The notes: generated by a model from the sequence alone, not told the origin. A DNA stretch of 64,000 nucleotides from Diadophis punctatus similis (GCA_023053685.1 JALIGW010000001.1:53565359-53629358), one strand, 5' to 3'. Counted from the first letter of the stretch, positions 35,965 through 48,100 are shown. Translations and numbers: made by a program.

Positions 35965-36609
35965 TAAATATTACTTCGCTCTGTCTTTATTGACCTGACA
36001 AAGGTATTTGACAGTGTAAATAGGGAGGCTCTCTGATCATTCTGAGATGTTATGGATGTCTGAGGAAATTTGTGAAGTTGATTCACCTACTCCACAATGG
36101 AATGACAGGACAGGTTCTTTACAACGATGATACATCAGCTGCATTTGGCATTTTCCATGGGGTAAAAACAGGATTGTGTGTTAGCCCAGTGTTATTCAAT
36201 TTGTTCTTCACTTGCGTGTTGTCACATGCTGTCCAGAATGTGAAGGAAGAAGTGTATGTGAGGTACCAATTGGTCTCTATTCTTCCCTGCTTCCCTGCTT
36301 GAATGCATGAAGTGCCTCCATAAAGTCATAAAAGAAACCTTGTTTGCTGCTGACTGTGTTCCTGGTGCACAAAGACTGTGATTTACAATTGATGCTGAAC
36401 AAATTCTTGGACATTGCTATGTTCTCCATCCTGACTATTAGCTTGAACAAGATTGAAGTACTTTACCAGCCCTTGCCAAATACTAAGCCTGTAGAACCAA
36501 ACATCATTTTTAATGACACCCCAACTGACAAATATAAACAGTTTGAGAAGCACAATTTGAGTGATGGGCTTTTAGACAAAGACATTGACTCCAGGATCAG
36601 CAAGGACAG
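35965..36609 (+). pseudogene. Degenerate non-LTR reverse transcriptase
   Basis: Successive frames give LTKVFDSVNREAL at about 35990, then KLIHLLHNGMTGQVLY (from 36072), HGVKTGLCVSPVLFNLFF, a later block DCDLQLMLNKF...LTISLNKIEVLYQPLPNTKP, and DKDIDSRISKDSQ. This is the order of a non-LTR reverse transcriptase of a type found in many animal genomes; I cannot assign the clade. The metal-binding motif, normally FADDCAL, reads FAADC (near 36345), so a catalytic aspartate is lost. At least two frameshifts and stops are present. Confidence 0.7.
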
Positions 36610-36665
36610 TCAGCGCGCGCTCACATTTGTGAACCGGTAGGGAAGGTAAGTGAATCCCACTTCTG
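36610..36665 (+). mobile_element. hAT-type MITE, right-end scrap
   Basis: GCGCGCGCTCAC, GAACCGGTAGGGAAGGTAAG and GAATCCCACTTCTG parallel the right end of the 48369-48793 copy (ACCGGTAGGGAAATAAG, GAACCCACCCCTG). Only the last 55 bases are present and no target duplication could be checked. Confidence 0.5.
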
Positions 36666-36935
36666 GTTATAATAAATAATTGGATTCTGTTTTTTAATTA
36701 AGATATGAGTTATGTTTAGAAAATATTCTGCTTTATTTAGTGATGTAGATATGCTACTAAAATTGTTTTTATTTGTTGGGATGAGGGGAAAGTTACTTTT
36801 TCCTCTTTCTTTTTCTTGTTGTTTTCTTTTTTTTATTCTCACACTTTTTTCTTTTATATTTTTGTTTGTATTTTGTGTCATTTGTATTTATTTTTTCTAT
36901 TTATAATCCTTAATTAAAAATATTTGGGGGAAAAA
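36666..36935 (+). mobile_element. L1-like 3' UTR end
   Basis: A T-rich, pyrimidine-heavy stretch (TTCCTCTTTCTTTTTCTTG, TTTTTATTCTCACAC) leads to TTAATTAAAAATATTTGGGG and a short A-run. The same style of ending, with a polyadenylation signal, is at 58860-59025. Assigned to an L1-related element by this resemblance only. Confidence 0.4.
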
Positions 36936-38229
36936 AGAATGGAAGCAGTTGCTATGCTAAATTAATTCAATAACAATACATAGTGCAGCAAAATGTGAGC
37001 AATATTATTTAGCCAGATGTTTTCCTAATTGGAGATCTCTGTAAAAAATGGGACAAAGGCCATTAAACTTCAATTAGTAGACAGCTAGGAAAGGTGTAGA
37101 TGGGTAAAAGTAATTACTGGCCTTTTTGTCTGACAAGCAAGTTCCTGTATACTCACAGAGCAGGTGATTCTGACATGTGATATCTCAACAGCTGCAAGCA
37201 GGGCAACATGTTTACCAAATGGAGCTTGTGGAGGGTAATCTACGAACCCTAGAAAAATCTCTACCCTTTGCTCCACATGAACAATTTAGCACATATGGAT
37301 TAAGCGAGCTGATGTTATCAAGATATGACTGTGGCCCTCTCTTCCTGAGATTGCTCAAGGTTCCTGTTCTATTTTTTAGATTATTTAAACCTTAAGTTTT
37401 ACTTCACTAGATGGGCATTTAGAGTCGTGATTTTGGTTCAAACCTAGAATGGTGGGTGAACTGTAACACCAAGGGCACTTTCTCAGGCCAATTAACTCAA
37501 TATATACATAAAAAGTTACAAAAAATTGGCTTTTGTTTGGATGCTTATGTAATACAAAACAGCTATGAGAAAAGATATTTTAAGATCCTGGATTTGAATG
37601 GAGACAGCAAGTTAATTTATTTTAGTTTATGTTACTTTTGCAAACACACAAAATCCCAGTTTAAACAGTCACAGACCATGGCCAGATGATCTTAAGAGCT
37701 ATTAAATTTAATTCTCTTGCTGTTTTACTAACATTATTTTTAGATTTTACTTGCGGACTCATCAAACTTATTTTGGCTTTTGATTTGTAGGGACAGAGAA
37801 GCAATTCTGCCAAGAAGATACCATTTGCTTCCTTTTAATTTTCAGTGACTTGCTATATTGCCATAGCAGCTCCACTTTCCAGTACATGATTACTCTGGGA
37901 AGTAATCATGTGAAAGCACATCTAGAGGCACCTTTTTAAGATGAAGGTGACACAGATTAACTTCTGCTAAAAAAACCTGAGTTATAGAAAAAGAGTTACT
38001 AAACACTCCTTGTAGTTTGAAGTAGTTGGCCCATGATATTAATCCCAGCTTAATGTTTGAACAATGGACAATGCATTTTGTGAACCAGCAAATTGTAAAT
38101 GAAATACAAATGTTGACAGGCATATATAATAAAGTGTTTGCAAAAGTACCTAAAGAGACGTGGGTTATGGGGTATCTCACTTGGTGAGCCATGTGGACTT
38201 AGTGGTTCCAGCTGTGTGTGGCATTCTTG
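36936..38229. other. No recognised feature
   Basis: About 1.3 kb with no repeat or gene identified on either strand. Confidence 0.5.
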
Positions 38230-38470
38230 GAGCATTAGTAACCATTGGTTATTTATTTGTTTAGTTATTCATTAATCAAATCTGTATAAGTGTCCATCTT
38301 GCAAATGTCTGGTTCCCTGAGAGCCCCAGGCCTAATAATATAGCCAGATCTTGAAGGTTTTCAAGAATGACAAATCTAATTTGGGATGAAAAATGTTCCA
38401 TAAGGAGGGCTCCATGGCAGAGAAGGCATATCAGTCCTCTGTAGGGTTAATGTCTGTCCTTTACATCTCA
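38230..38470 (-). mobile_element. Old L2-like LINE 3' end
   Basis: TTATTTATTTGTTTAG tail, then CTGAGAGCCCCAGGCC, GAATGACAAATCTAATTTGG, ATGTTCCATAAGGAGGGC and ATGGCAGAGAAGGC follow the order of the better preserved minus-strand L2-like ends (5165-5512, 30815-31360), but with many changes. Confidence 0.5.
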
Positions 38471-38703
38471 CAAGGCAGATAAATTAGTTTTTATTGAGTT
38501 GCAACACAAGTCAAGGGGAAGGGGAAGGGGTAGATTTTGCTTACATCACATGGACATTAGAAAGTCCATCATACTTTTGATAAAAGTGCTGTTAGTTGTT
38601 TCTCTCTTCTACTCATTACAGTGCCATTCTGTGGGTCGGGAATGCTTGCATAGTGATTTGATGGTATTCTAAGATATAAATTGTGAAAATATATAGATTA
38701 AAT

Positions 38704-38924
38704 AGCAATAGCACTTAGACTTATATACCACTTCATAGTGATTTACAGCCCTCTCTAAGCGGTTTACAGAGTTCAGCATATTGCCCCCAACAATCTGGGT
38801 CCTCATTTTACTGACCTCAGAAGGATGGAAGGCTGAGTCAACCTTGAGCCTGGTGAGATTTGAACAGCTGAACTGCTGAACTAGCAGTCACTGAAGTAGG
38901 TTGCAGGTTGCGCCACTTCGGCTC
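38704..38924 (-). repeat. Sauria-type SINE
   Basis: Plus strand begins AGCAATAGCACTTAGAC and ends in GCGCCACTTCGGCTC, the reversed tail and head of the family. The core is intact and the tRNA-like box B reads GTTCAAATC on the minus strand. Its head directly abuts a hAT-like element starting at 38925. Confidence 0.9.
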
Positions 38925-39097
38925 CAGTGGTTCTCAGCTTTTTCTTCATCACAGACCCCCTTTTGTGGCTAGGCACCATGGCCACGGACCCCCATGACTT
39001 AAGATTTAAATCATAACATTTCTTAAAGCCTTCGCAGACCCCGGTGACAACATGATGGCCCCCCAGGAATCCATGGATCACAAGTGGAGAATGTCTG
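38925..39097 (+). mobile_element. hAT/Charlie-like MITE
   Basis: Starts CAGTGGTTCTCAGC, with ATCACAGACCCCC and CCACGGACCCCC inside, and ends GGATCACAAGTGGAGAA...CTG, a worn copy of a hAT terminus of the CAGTGGTTCTCAACC type. No 8-bp target duplication is visible; the SINE next door may have removed one side. The class is clear from the terminus, the family is not. Confidence 0.6.
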
Positions 39098-39227
39098 GAT
39101 CAAACAAAAAACCAATTTTGATGGAAGAGATGGAGATAGTAGGAGGGGAGTGAAAAGGTAAAATAGAAATACAGACGGATAAATAAATAGCATGCTATAG
39201 GTGTAGAAATAGGATATTGATTTACAA

Positions 39228-39371
39228 TTGATTATTTTATTTATTTTATTTTATTTATTTATTTTTGCCAAGTACGTGTTGGTAATATACATAGATATAA
39301 CATTGTTTATATACATACGATGGGTACTGATAAGAGGGAACATTAGGACAGGGACGGTAGGCACGCCCCTT
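39228..39371 (-). mobile_element. CR1-superclade LINE 3' end with (TTTA)n tail
   Basis: Plus strand shows a TTTA/TTTTA run (39230-39266), then TTGCCAAGTACGTG, GTTTATATACATACGATG and GGGACGGTAGGCACGC. Reversed, this is a LINE 3' UTR running into a TAAA tail. The 27299-27397 fragment is a relative in the other orientation. Confidence 0.55.
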
Positions 39372-39741
39372 TAATTCTATTAGATAGAATTGTGTAATTA
39401 TATATGTGGTTGATATTTCTTTATGGTATATGCATTGATATGTGTATGGATAATGTGGAGAGAAAATAATATTTTTTTTCAAAAAAAACAAAAAAAAATG
39501 AATTTAATCTTACTAGTCATAGAGCCTTGAATAAAAAAGAAATGAAAACATCAACAGACAATGAAGTGATTCACTGGGAAGGGAGAAGACACAATTGATG
39601 AAGTGCTGAAGAAGTAGAAGCTCAGTCAGTCACTGAAAAGTGGCAAAGGCAGCATCAGTGTTGCCAAATGAAGATAGGGCAGAAAACTGCTTCCTGACTG
39701 CCTGGCAATGTACGTCAGAAGATGTAGATATCAGCAATCTA

Positions 39742-40125
39742 TATGGGTAGTCCTCAACTTACGACCATAATTGAGCTCAAAATATCTGTTGCTAAGTGAG
39801 ACATTTGTTAAGTGAATTTTGACTCATCCTATGACCTTTCTTCCCACAGTTGTTAAACGAAGCATTTCAGTTATTAAGTTAATGAACCTGGTTCCCCCAT
39901 TGACTTTGCTTGTCAGAAGGTCACAAAAGGCGGTTGCAAAACCCTGGGATACTGCAACCGTCATAAATATGAATCAGTTGCCAAGTGTCTGAATTTTGAG
40001 CATGTGACCTTGGAGATGCAGTAATGGTCATAAGTGCGAAAAATGGTCATAACTCCCTTTTTTCAGTGCCGTTGTAACATTGAACGGTCATTAAATGAAC
40101 TGTTGTAAGTGGAGGACTACCTGTA
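39742..40125 (+). mobile_element. Tigger/pogo-like MITE, nearly complete (384 bp)
   Basis: Left end GGGTAGTCCTCAACTTAC and right end GTAAGTGGAGGACTACC are inverted repeats of each other with few mismatches, and the copy is bounded by TA on both sides (39742-39743 and 40124-40125), as for the Tc1/mariner superfamily. Inside are repeated GTTAAGTGA and GTCATAA phrases. It has no transposase. This copy anchors recognition of the fragments at 7241-7657 and 18912-19249. Confidence 0.8.
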
Positions 40126-41301
40126 CTAAGAACTGTGAGTCAACCACAATCATTTTTCTCCAGATGAAAGAATACATTCCCAGTATCTTGTTGGGCTCTT
40201 CTCCCTTTTTATTGGAAAGAAGTATATATGACTATAGAAGATAAATCCTGAGAGAGGATTGAAATATATGAACATATGTTTTAATTGTGTCAGATCCCAT
40301 TAACTGCATAGCTCCAGTTCAAGAAATTCTAGTTACATAACATTTCAAATTCAGAAGAAGCATATCAAAAAGTTAAAAATCCTTCCTCTCCCAGTCACTT
40401 AACTATAATTATAATTTAATATTTGCTTTTGAATCATTTAAAAAAATGGTAAATATATATCTTGACTAATTGATACCAGTGCTTTGCTATGAAACTTAGC
40501 ATGGAGTAGAATGTGTAAACTCTCAGCCCGCAGGCCGGATGAGTCACGCACTGGCCATGCCCACTGGCAGTTGGAACAGAGTTCTTTTCAGGTGGGGAGG
40601 GGGAGTAGAACATCTGACTCCTTAGCATCAGAGCGTGTTAATAATAATATAAGAAATAGCTAATGATCTGACAGTCATTTCAAAAAATCCTTTCTTAGCG
40701 AGCACCTAGAAGCCAAGAGGGACATACGTGCCAAGTTTCAAGTTTGTAGGCTTTACAGTTCTGGAGATTTCGTGATGATGCGTGAGTGGTATTTGGCTTT
40801 TATATATATAGATTGGGAAGTGTAACTTGTCTGCAAGGGCTAACCTCAATACCATCAGGGAAGAATTGCAGCCAACAATGATAGAGAGAGACACTGGGAA
40901 GGGGTTTGAATTAAAGTCCAAGAAGCATAAGGAACATCTGTTTAATGCAAACTATTCTTTCTAACTGACATTTCATAACCAGCTGAGTTTCAGTAAATCA
41001 TGGATAAGCAATGATGCATCTGAAATGTAGTGGAGGGATCACATGCTGCCACAATTTATCAGATATATAGAACAGCAAATTCTATAACTGACAACATTCT
41101 TAGAATGAGTTCATCTGATCTACAGTAATGAACCTGAATCTCCCAAGGAATTTGAAATATATTAATCTATGTACCGTGTTGGGATAGATAGATCCTTATT
41201 CTCATTAGCATGTGAAAATGGTAAGAACAGCTGCACTCTCTGTATTTGTTTGGGTTCAGCCACACTGAAAAAATTGATGTAGCTTGATGGATACCATACT
41301 G
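40126..41301. other. Largely unrecognised; possible LINE scrap
   Basis: Bases 40690-40812 (TGCCAAGTTTCAAGTTTG, TTCTGGAGATTTCGTG, TATATATATAGAT) read like the 3' end of an old retrotransposon, but I cannot name it. The rest shows nothing. Confidence 0.35.
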
Positions 41302-41437
41302 CAGGGGTGTCAAACTCACGTTGTCATGGCGGTGTGACATGATGTATCAGGACTTCCCCCCGCCTTCGCTAAACCGGGCGTGGGTGTGGCCAGTGAATGA
41401 TGCATCTGGCCCACATGCCGGGAGTTTGACAGCCCTG
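41302..41437 (+). mobile_element. hAT-type MITE, CAGGGGTGTCAAACTC family (136 bp)
   Basis: Termini CAGGGGTGTCAAACTC and GAGTTTGACAGCCCTG are near-perfect inverted repeats. Perfect 8-bp target duplication CCATACTG (41294-41301 and 41438-41445). A different hAT family from the GGTTC-rich one. Confidence 0.92.
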
Positions 41438-41445
41438 CCATACTG

Positions 41446-44400
41446 GAACTCTAAAATTATTTGGAATATTCAAGGAATTCAACCTTACCTGTGTAAGTTC
41501 TGATACAGATAGATCTGATCTGCCCTTATTCGAACAGGATGTATTTTTGCGAGTATGTAGCCAATGTCATACTTCCTGTATGTTAAAATATAGTTATTGG
41601 TTCATAACGTATCAAAAATGTGTCTCTACATGAAAAAAAAAAGCAATCGTGTATCTTAAAATATGTGCTTTGATGAGAAAGTTAATACCAGATTGATACA
41701 TCCATTCCTAAAGATTAGTTCAGCTTGCCTCAACATGAGGGTCTCCAGATGTTTCAGACCAACTCTCATCATGCACAGCCTGCCTCATGTGATGGGACTC
41801 AAATCCAATACAGGGGAACACTTGTTTTGGAATGCTGCTTCAACTGATACATTTTGGTGAAATATTATTGTAGTTCTGTTTTGTGTCTGCTGATTCTTTC
41901 TTAGCCATATGCACTACCGATGTGCATCCCGATGTTTTACATATAACACTCACACTATGATTGGAGTTGAAGAATCAGAGTTTACTTTGGGTCATAGGAA
42001 ACACACCATTTGACCTTCATGTTTTGCTTGCTAGAGCAGGCATAGAAAGGAAAGGAGGTAGGGATATAACAAAGAGCAAAGCCAGATCTTTTTTAAAGTA
42101 TAAAAGCAAAGCGAAAGTAAGAAAAAAGCAAGAATTAAGGAAACAGCTGTTAAGCTGAAGGAACTGCACTTGCACTTTAAGAAAGTGGATGAAACCAATT
42201 ACCTGCCTGAGTCTTCAAGTTGTATCTGGTTAATGTTTCCTCAGAACAGATGTTCCTTCCAAACCACAGGACAATTCCAATTTGGTGATAGGCTTCCTGA
42301 AGAAAGCCTCTTTTTTTCCTCTAAGAAAGGTCCTTCAGAAGCATTTAAATACAGTATGTTTCAAATAAATTGCACACTGTCTTGGTGGGCTAAGAAGTAC
42401 ATTTATTCCATCTCGGATCAATGCAGTCTGGAAATTGCTAAGCATTTCTCATAGCCCAATTCAAATCCCAGAACTATTTCATAAATCAGTGAAGCGGTAT
42501 GAAGGAAAGATTACCAGTGAAGGCTTACTTACTTTCTTTCACTGCAGATCATTTAAGTCTGGTTATCTTAGTGTACTGGATATCAAGGGCTCAAGAGTGG
42601 GGAAAAAAAACCATTGTTAATTATGGTACATGAAGCTCCTTTCTCTTCTTTAAAAAGAAAGTTGATTTACAATATCTTACATTGCTTTGGGAGGACACGA
42701 AAGCCAAGCAAATAATTCATGAGTTGAAGGGACTTCACTAAGGAACAACGTCTGCAAATTCTTAGGGTCGTGAATAGGCACAGAGATGCTGCATTACAGT
42801 TACAGTCTCAAATTATTTTGCTCCTTTTGGAGAGTAGTTGTGGCACTGCTATCTGTCCAAGTGAGGCTAAATTATTGATGGCCCCTGAACACCTCTTCCC
42901 CTCTCTCAAAAAACAATCATAAATTAAATTCTTGTTGCCCCAAATTAAATCACCTCCTCATTCTGCCTTATGATAGGGCTGGTATTAGTTTCAATCCACA
43001 GACCCTTCGAAATAAGTATGTGCCCAATGGAGTCTACAGGAGGGAAGTCAAGAAGGAAGCTGTTTTGATGTATTGCTCATGCCTGTGTCATGCAGTGAAT
43101 ATTGCCAGTTGTATGTCTATGCAGGGTGATGCATCCCTATCTTAATATTATGGTACATTCCAATACAAGCAGGACACGTGATGTGATTTTCTGCGCATGT
43201 GTGCATTCCTGATTCTCCATTATTCTTCTGCCTTTGACTCTGGCCGGAGCGGTCATGATTTATTAGCAAGATGTAACTATTTATGATTTATTGTTTTTGT
43301 ACCGAAATAAATATTTTCTATTAGACTTATAATCTTGGCTTTATTTTCTAAATGTCTGAATTCCAAGAAAAGGTCCACTTCGCCTTTATGAGATTTATTC
43401 TCACCTTAACAGCCTGTTCACAAGAATCTAATCAACTTAAGTTCAGCCCTAAATTGGTGCTAGATAAGAGTTAACAGAATTTGATTTTTTTTTGGGGGGG
43501 GGGGAGAATTGGACGTGGATCACTTGTGGGAATGTAACAACTCCAGGCTGATTCCTTTCTTGACTCCATCACCAGGCTCTGCCTCTTCTTCTCCTATATC
43601 ATCCTCATTTAGTAATTGGAGCACATTCAGAATCTAGGAGTGATGCAAACACTCACATCCCCTTCATTTATTCAATATGTGTAGCCATCCATCTCAACAA
43701 GTGACTCTGGGTGGCAAGCAAAAATAAAAGAACAACATTTTACAACAATACAAAAATTGAAAGGCAAAGCAGCCAAGAAATATCATCCTGCATAATCACT
43801 AACAGAATCAAGAAATGGGTCCCTGCACACTACTCTTTCCACAGAAACATTTCCCAGATCTGTGAAATCATCCTCAAGAGCCTGTTCCATAGGCTCTTAT
43901 TCCCTCCTGCCAAAAGATACTCCATCCTCTTGAAATGTTCTACCCACCCCCATAATGCCTCTCATTGATTGACAACCATTCACCCTCCCTCCATCTAATT
44001 AACCTGCAAGCAGCCACATGAGACATGCAGAAGAGGAAGCTCTTCTTACATCAGAAGATCATACAGGTGATGTACAAGCTGAAATGACCTATTATTATCC
44101 TGATCTCTGGTGTGGTACCTCCTCTGGGTACCATTTCACATCCTGCACATCTCAGATGTCATCACTCTGCCAGATGTTGAAGTCACAGCCATGTAAATCC
44201 AATTGGGTTGTTAAAAACCACCCTGAACTCTAAGGATCACAACCTATGATGCACAGATTACCAAGATGAGGACTATTATAACTAAGTGGTGCTTTTTAAA
44301 AAATCCTCTCTATTAATGCCACAGATGTCGGTTATAACTGTCCTTGGAAGCATTACTAATCCCCCTCTTTGCAAATCCCCATAATCTAGCTCTCATAAAA

Positions 44401-44782
44401 CTTGCATGGATTATTGAATGAAGAGCCCTTGGGAATCCTTAAAATAAGGTTCAGCTTGGATGCCTGTGTACCATAGGTTCATTCCCTGGAATAGTTGCCA
44501 GGTGTTTCCAGTCGGCCTCCAGGGGATGATGGGAGGGATGTCTTTCTGCAGGATCATTCCCATGCAGGAGGAGAGGGAATGTGGCAGAGCACAGAGGTTG
44601 CAGGGCTAGCTTGGCTTCATTCTCTCTATGGGATAATTTTCTACACAGCTGTGAAACAAAATGAATGGGAAAATAGAGTGATCTATCTCCCTGTCCAAAT
44701 TATACCACAGGATATGCTGTTTTGCCCTCAATATTTACAATGAAGCTGTCACAAAGAACAAATGCTTCTGAATGGAAAGAAT
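41446..44782. other. No recognised feature; repeat-poor
   Basis: About 3.3 kb. A T-run and G-run junction lies at 43486-43503, and a canonical AATAAA near 43307, without a gene in front of it that I can identify. Small frames (for example 42170-42454, 43711-43968) have no domain. Confidence 0.4.
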
Positions 44783-44864
44783 GTGTGTGTGTGTGTGTTT
44801 GTGTGTGAGTGAGTGAGAGAGACAGAGAGAGAGAGAGAGAGACAGAGATAGAGACAGAGACTGC
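44783..44864 (+). repeat. Compound (GT)n (GA)n microsatellite
   Basis: GT units, then GAGT, then GA units with CAGAGA interruptions. The Ser/Leu- and His/Thr-rich minus-strand frame is its translation. Confidence 0.9.
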
Positions 44865-45968
44865 AGAAATACTCCTCCCAAACTCCTATAGGATTCATAA
44901 GAACAAGTACAAAAAGACAATTTATGATTACAACGGTTAGGATGTTATGCTAATATCAGAGGGAGGGAGAGATCGGCTCCAATAATTGAAATAATAGGAA
45001 AATAATAGACTCTAATCATCTCTAATCTTTCTAAGGTGAAAGACTCTGAGTGCTGCTATAGCCCCACATAAAGAAAAAAGAAGAAGCAAAATAGGAGAGG
45101 AAGGACAATTCCTTCAACATTTATTTGGGAAATATGATGTGGGTAGGACATATAGTAAAATAAATATTTCTTTAGTTGTCACATCAGCTTAATTTGACAT
45201 GATCTCTGTTCTTAATTAGTTGCTGGTTTGAAACATTTTTCTCTCTGAAATAGGAACATTTTCTGAGAGTTAAGCAAACAATTTGCTCTTTCCCTTTTGG
45301 AAAAGTCATGTTGTTTGCAATGTTCCCAAGAAGTCTCTGTATAGATTTTCAAAGCCTAAATGTGGCACACGTATATTTATGTATGGAGTACACCCAGTTC
45401 TTTTAGCCTGGAATTACTCATGATGAACAGCTTTTTAGGAACACATTAATCCAAACTCCCAGGTGCAATACAGGGGTCAATGTTGCCCTTTAAGTTCTGG
45501 ATTGTAGTTTTAACTATTCTGAAATTCTACTCCCTGTGTTTAGAACTGACCAAGAATGTAATTGCTTAAAGAGCTTAGAAGCACTGCATACAGACTTTAA
45601 ATACAAGTTTGGAGTTTGAAGTTCACAAAAAGCACAAATGGTGGGTGTGAGGGGAAAAAGATTTTATTTCTCTGTAACATCAACATATTGTTAAAAAGAA
45701 TCAACCTCTCCCCAATTTGAAAAATTCTTAATCAGGCATTAAATCATTTGGTGGCCTTTGTGGATTACATGTCTAAGCAAAGATATCCAACTTGAAAATA
45801 ATCTCATTGAGTGAAACTAGTGTGGTATTCACTATATATTTTTCCTCTCATTACACACAGTAAAAAAAACACCACACTTATTTGAAGGCTGCATAAGAAG
45901 AAACAGGGGAAAGCTGCTAAAAAGGAGATTGTGATTACTAGAAATTTAAGAGTGCTAGAATACAAAAT
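44865..45968. other. No recognised feature
   Basis: AT-rich, about 1.1 kb, nothing seen. Confidence 0.5.
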
Positions 45969-46202
45969 GGGACAACTCACCATGGCCATCTTGCCAACTT
46001 GGCCAACTTGCTGCAGCCATCTTGCCACAGCTAACCCAGCATGGCTATTTTGCCATGGCCATCGGCTTGCCACGGGACAACTTTCCACAGGAAAACTTGC
46101 CACGGCCAACACACTGTGGGAACAACTCGCCGGGAACAATTCCATATGGAATAATGGAACACAATAAATATTATCTGGCAAGATGGCTGCGGCGAATTGT
46201 CC
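45969..46202 (+). mobile_element. Unclassified MITE with 27-bp inverted ends (234 bp)
   Basis: The left end GGGACAACTCACC...GCCATCTTGCC and the reverse complement of the right end AGGACAATTCGCC...GCCATCTTGCC agree at about 21 of 27 positions. The interior repeats the phrases TTGCCA, CACGGCCAAC and GGGACAAC several times. A target duplication is not evident, so the superfamily cannot be named. No coding capacity; the overlapping frames have no domain. Confidence 0.65.
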
Positions 46203-46365
46203 TAGAGAGACCCACAAGAATAAGTGCTGTTAACTCTGTTACTGTGTCTTCTTCCTGGAATCAAATTGTGGGTAGGTTGGGAAAGAATGAAGGCAAAAGG
46301 AGAAGGTGATGGCAGAGGATGAGATGGTTAGATAGTGTCAACAACGCAATGAACATGAATTGGGG

Positions 46366-46760
46366 CATCCCAAAGGTGCTTTTTCAGGAGGCAACTGGAC
46401 TTTTTCTTTTTTTTTTGAGGACGTTTCGCTTCTCATCCAAGAAGCTTCTTTAGCTCTGACAGGATAGTGTGGAATGGAAGGATTTATATTCCTTGCAGAC
46501 AGCTGGTCATTTGCATCATTTTCGAGGGTCATTGAAGCATTTGGAGGTTTATCTGTGTCCTCAGGGTCATCTGAGTAGTGCTCCTGCTTCCTGTAGTCTG
46601 CAATTTTTCCTCTGGGAAATCCATTCCTACTCCCACACCATTCAAAGGGTGTTCATCCGAAACTGTATAGTTAAAAGTCTGTAGAGATTCTCAGTCATCC
46701 AATTCATGGTTGTCCCAAAGGTGCTTTTTCAGGAGGCAACTGGACTTTCTTGTTTTTTTT
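46366..46760 (-). mobile_element. Retroelement 3' tail between direct repeats, possibly Penelope-like
   Basis: On the minus strand a frame (46532-46338) reads MTLENDANDQLSARNINPS...SETSSKKK, then KAPLG, a tail I remember from the C-terminal or 3' region of a widespread vertebrate retroelement that I tentatively place with Penelope-like elements. The 36-base direct repeat starting TCCCAAAGGTGC is present at 46368-46403 and 46713-46748, about 345 bases apart. Penelope-like elements often carry such pseudo-LTR repeats. Neither reverse transcriptase nor GIY-YIG endonuclease is present here. Confidence 0.4.
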
Positions 46761-47914
46761 AAATTTGGGCAAACTCCAGGAGACAGTGAAGAATGAGGGG
46801 TGGGTGGGGGTGGCATGCTATGGTCCATGGGGTTGTGAAGAGTGGAACATGACTTAACAGTGGAACAATGTAAAAATTTTGCATTGGAAATAATTGAGGA
46901 AATGAGCGCAATAGCTGGCTTTTGCTGGCCAGAACAAAAGATATCACATCATCGACTTTTTTACTCACTCCCCCCCCCAAGATTTGCTATTATTTAATTA
47001 TACTCAAGATTATTCCTCCCTCTCCTGCACTTGTTCATCTACCACTTTCAAGGATTGAGTATTTCCTCTCTTGTATAGACACACAGTAGTATGAAATGGT
47101 ATGTACATGGAGCAATTCCTGGGTCTCTATTACTACATGGTCAGACCATCCATTGTTGGGGAATTTGAGATACTTAGTAGAGGAATGGTGTCATTTCTTC
47201 TTATGATTTTATGAAATCAGTTGAAATGACTGTTTAGGATTTTAAACAATGTATTGTTTTGTTGTTGTTGTTTGATATATATTTTATTGGTCCCATAAGC
47301 TGCTTAGATTTGCTTGATCATAGTGGCATCAAAGTACCTATAAATAATGAAATAAGCACAGGAACCAGATGCTGTAGAAACCATAGAATGCATAGAATGC
47401 TTAAGCCTTCCCCCAAATACTTCCCCAAATCCCTTCACCATTTAAGAGCATACAAAAAAAAAACACCATAGAAAAAATGGTAGTATTCTTTGGCATCACT
47501 GTTGATGCTAAGCAGTATTAAAGAAGAAAGACACCAGGAACAGATCTTCATCTCATTTACTGATGCTACTTCAGAAGACTTGATATTCCCTTCCCACATC
47601 CTCATTAATGGAATATCAGTGTCTTGGGGGAACAAGTAAAGTAGTGAATTCCCAAGGAAAGACTCAAATGTACCTGCTAATGAGCAAAATGTTCAACATG
47701 TTTGACTGGAGACTGGAAAGAGTTACAAAAATAAATTAGTGAGCTTAAACCTCTAGGAAATGCCAGAATTATAGGGTCATTATCTATTAAGGTTTCCAGT
47801 AACAGTGATAAAATCTTTCCTTTTTTGTTGAAAGTTTATATTTAAGTTTGAAGTGAATTAATTCACTACTCTTGAAGGACTTAGTTTTAATTTTCATGTT
47901 ACATGCATTAAGGG
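46761..47914. other. No recognised feature
   Basis: About 1.1 kb, AT-rich; a short C-run is at 46970-46978. Nothing else seen. Confidence 0.5.
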
Positions 47915-48100
47915 CAGTGGTGGGTTCTAAATTAAATTGCCACCGGTTTGTGCACACGCTCACGTGTGCGTGCAATGCTTCTGCACATGCGCAGAGCTTC
48001 TGTGCATGCGCAGAAGCATCCTGGGCAGGTGGGTGGAGCCTCCCACTGCCACCGCTACTGGTTCTAAGAACCGGTCCGAACCGGAAGCAACCCCCCGCTG
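47915..48100 (+). mobile_element. hAT-type MITE, short form (186 bp)
   Basis: Starts CAGTGGTGGGTTC, ends GCAACCCCCCGCTG; perfect 8-bp target duplication ATTAAGGG (47907-47914 and 48101-48108). The middle has TTCTGCACATGCGCAGAGC and TTCTGTGCATGCGCAGAAGC, related to the palindrome modules of the longer copies. Confidence 0.92.

Noticed and set aside
43250..43330. AATAAA near 43307 as the end of a host gene
   Set aside because: No coding sequence or exon-like frame precedes it on the plus strand; AT-rich DNA gives such hexamers by chance.
45804..46217. 137-codon minus-strand frame with hydrophobic segments
   Set aside because: Most of it overlaps the inverted-repeat MITE 45969-46202 and its internal repeats; no domain was seen.
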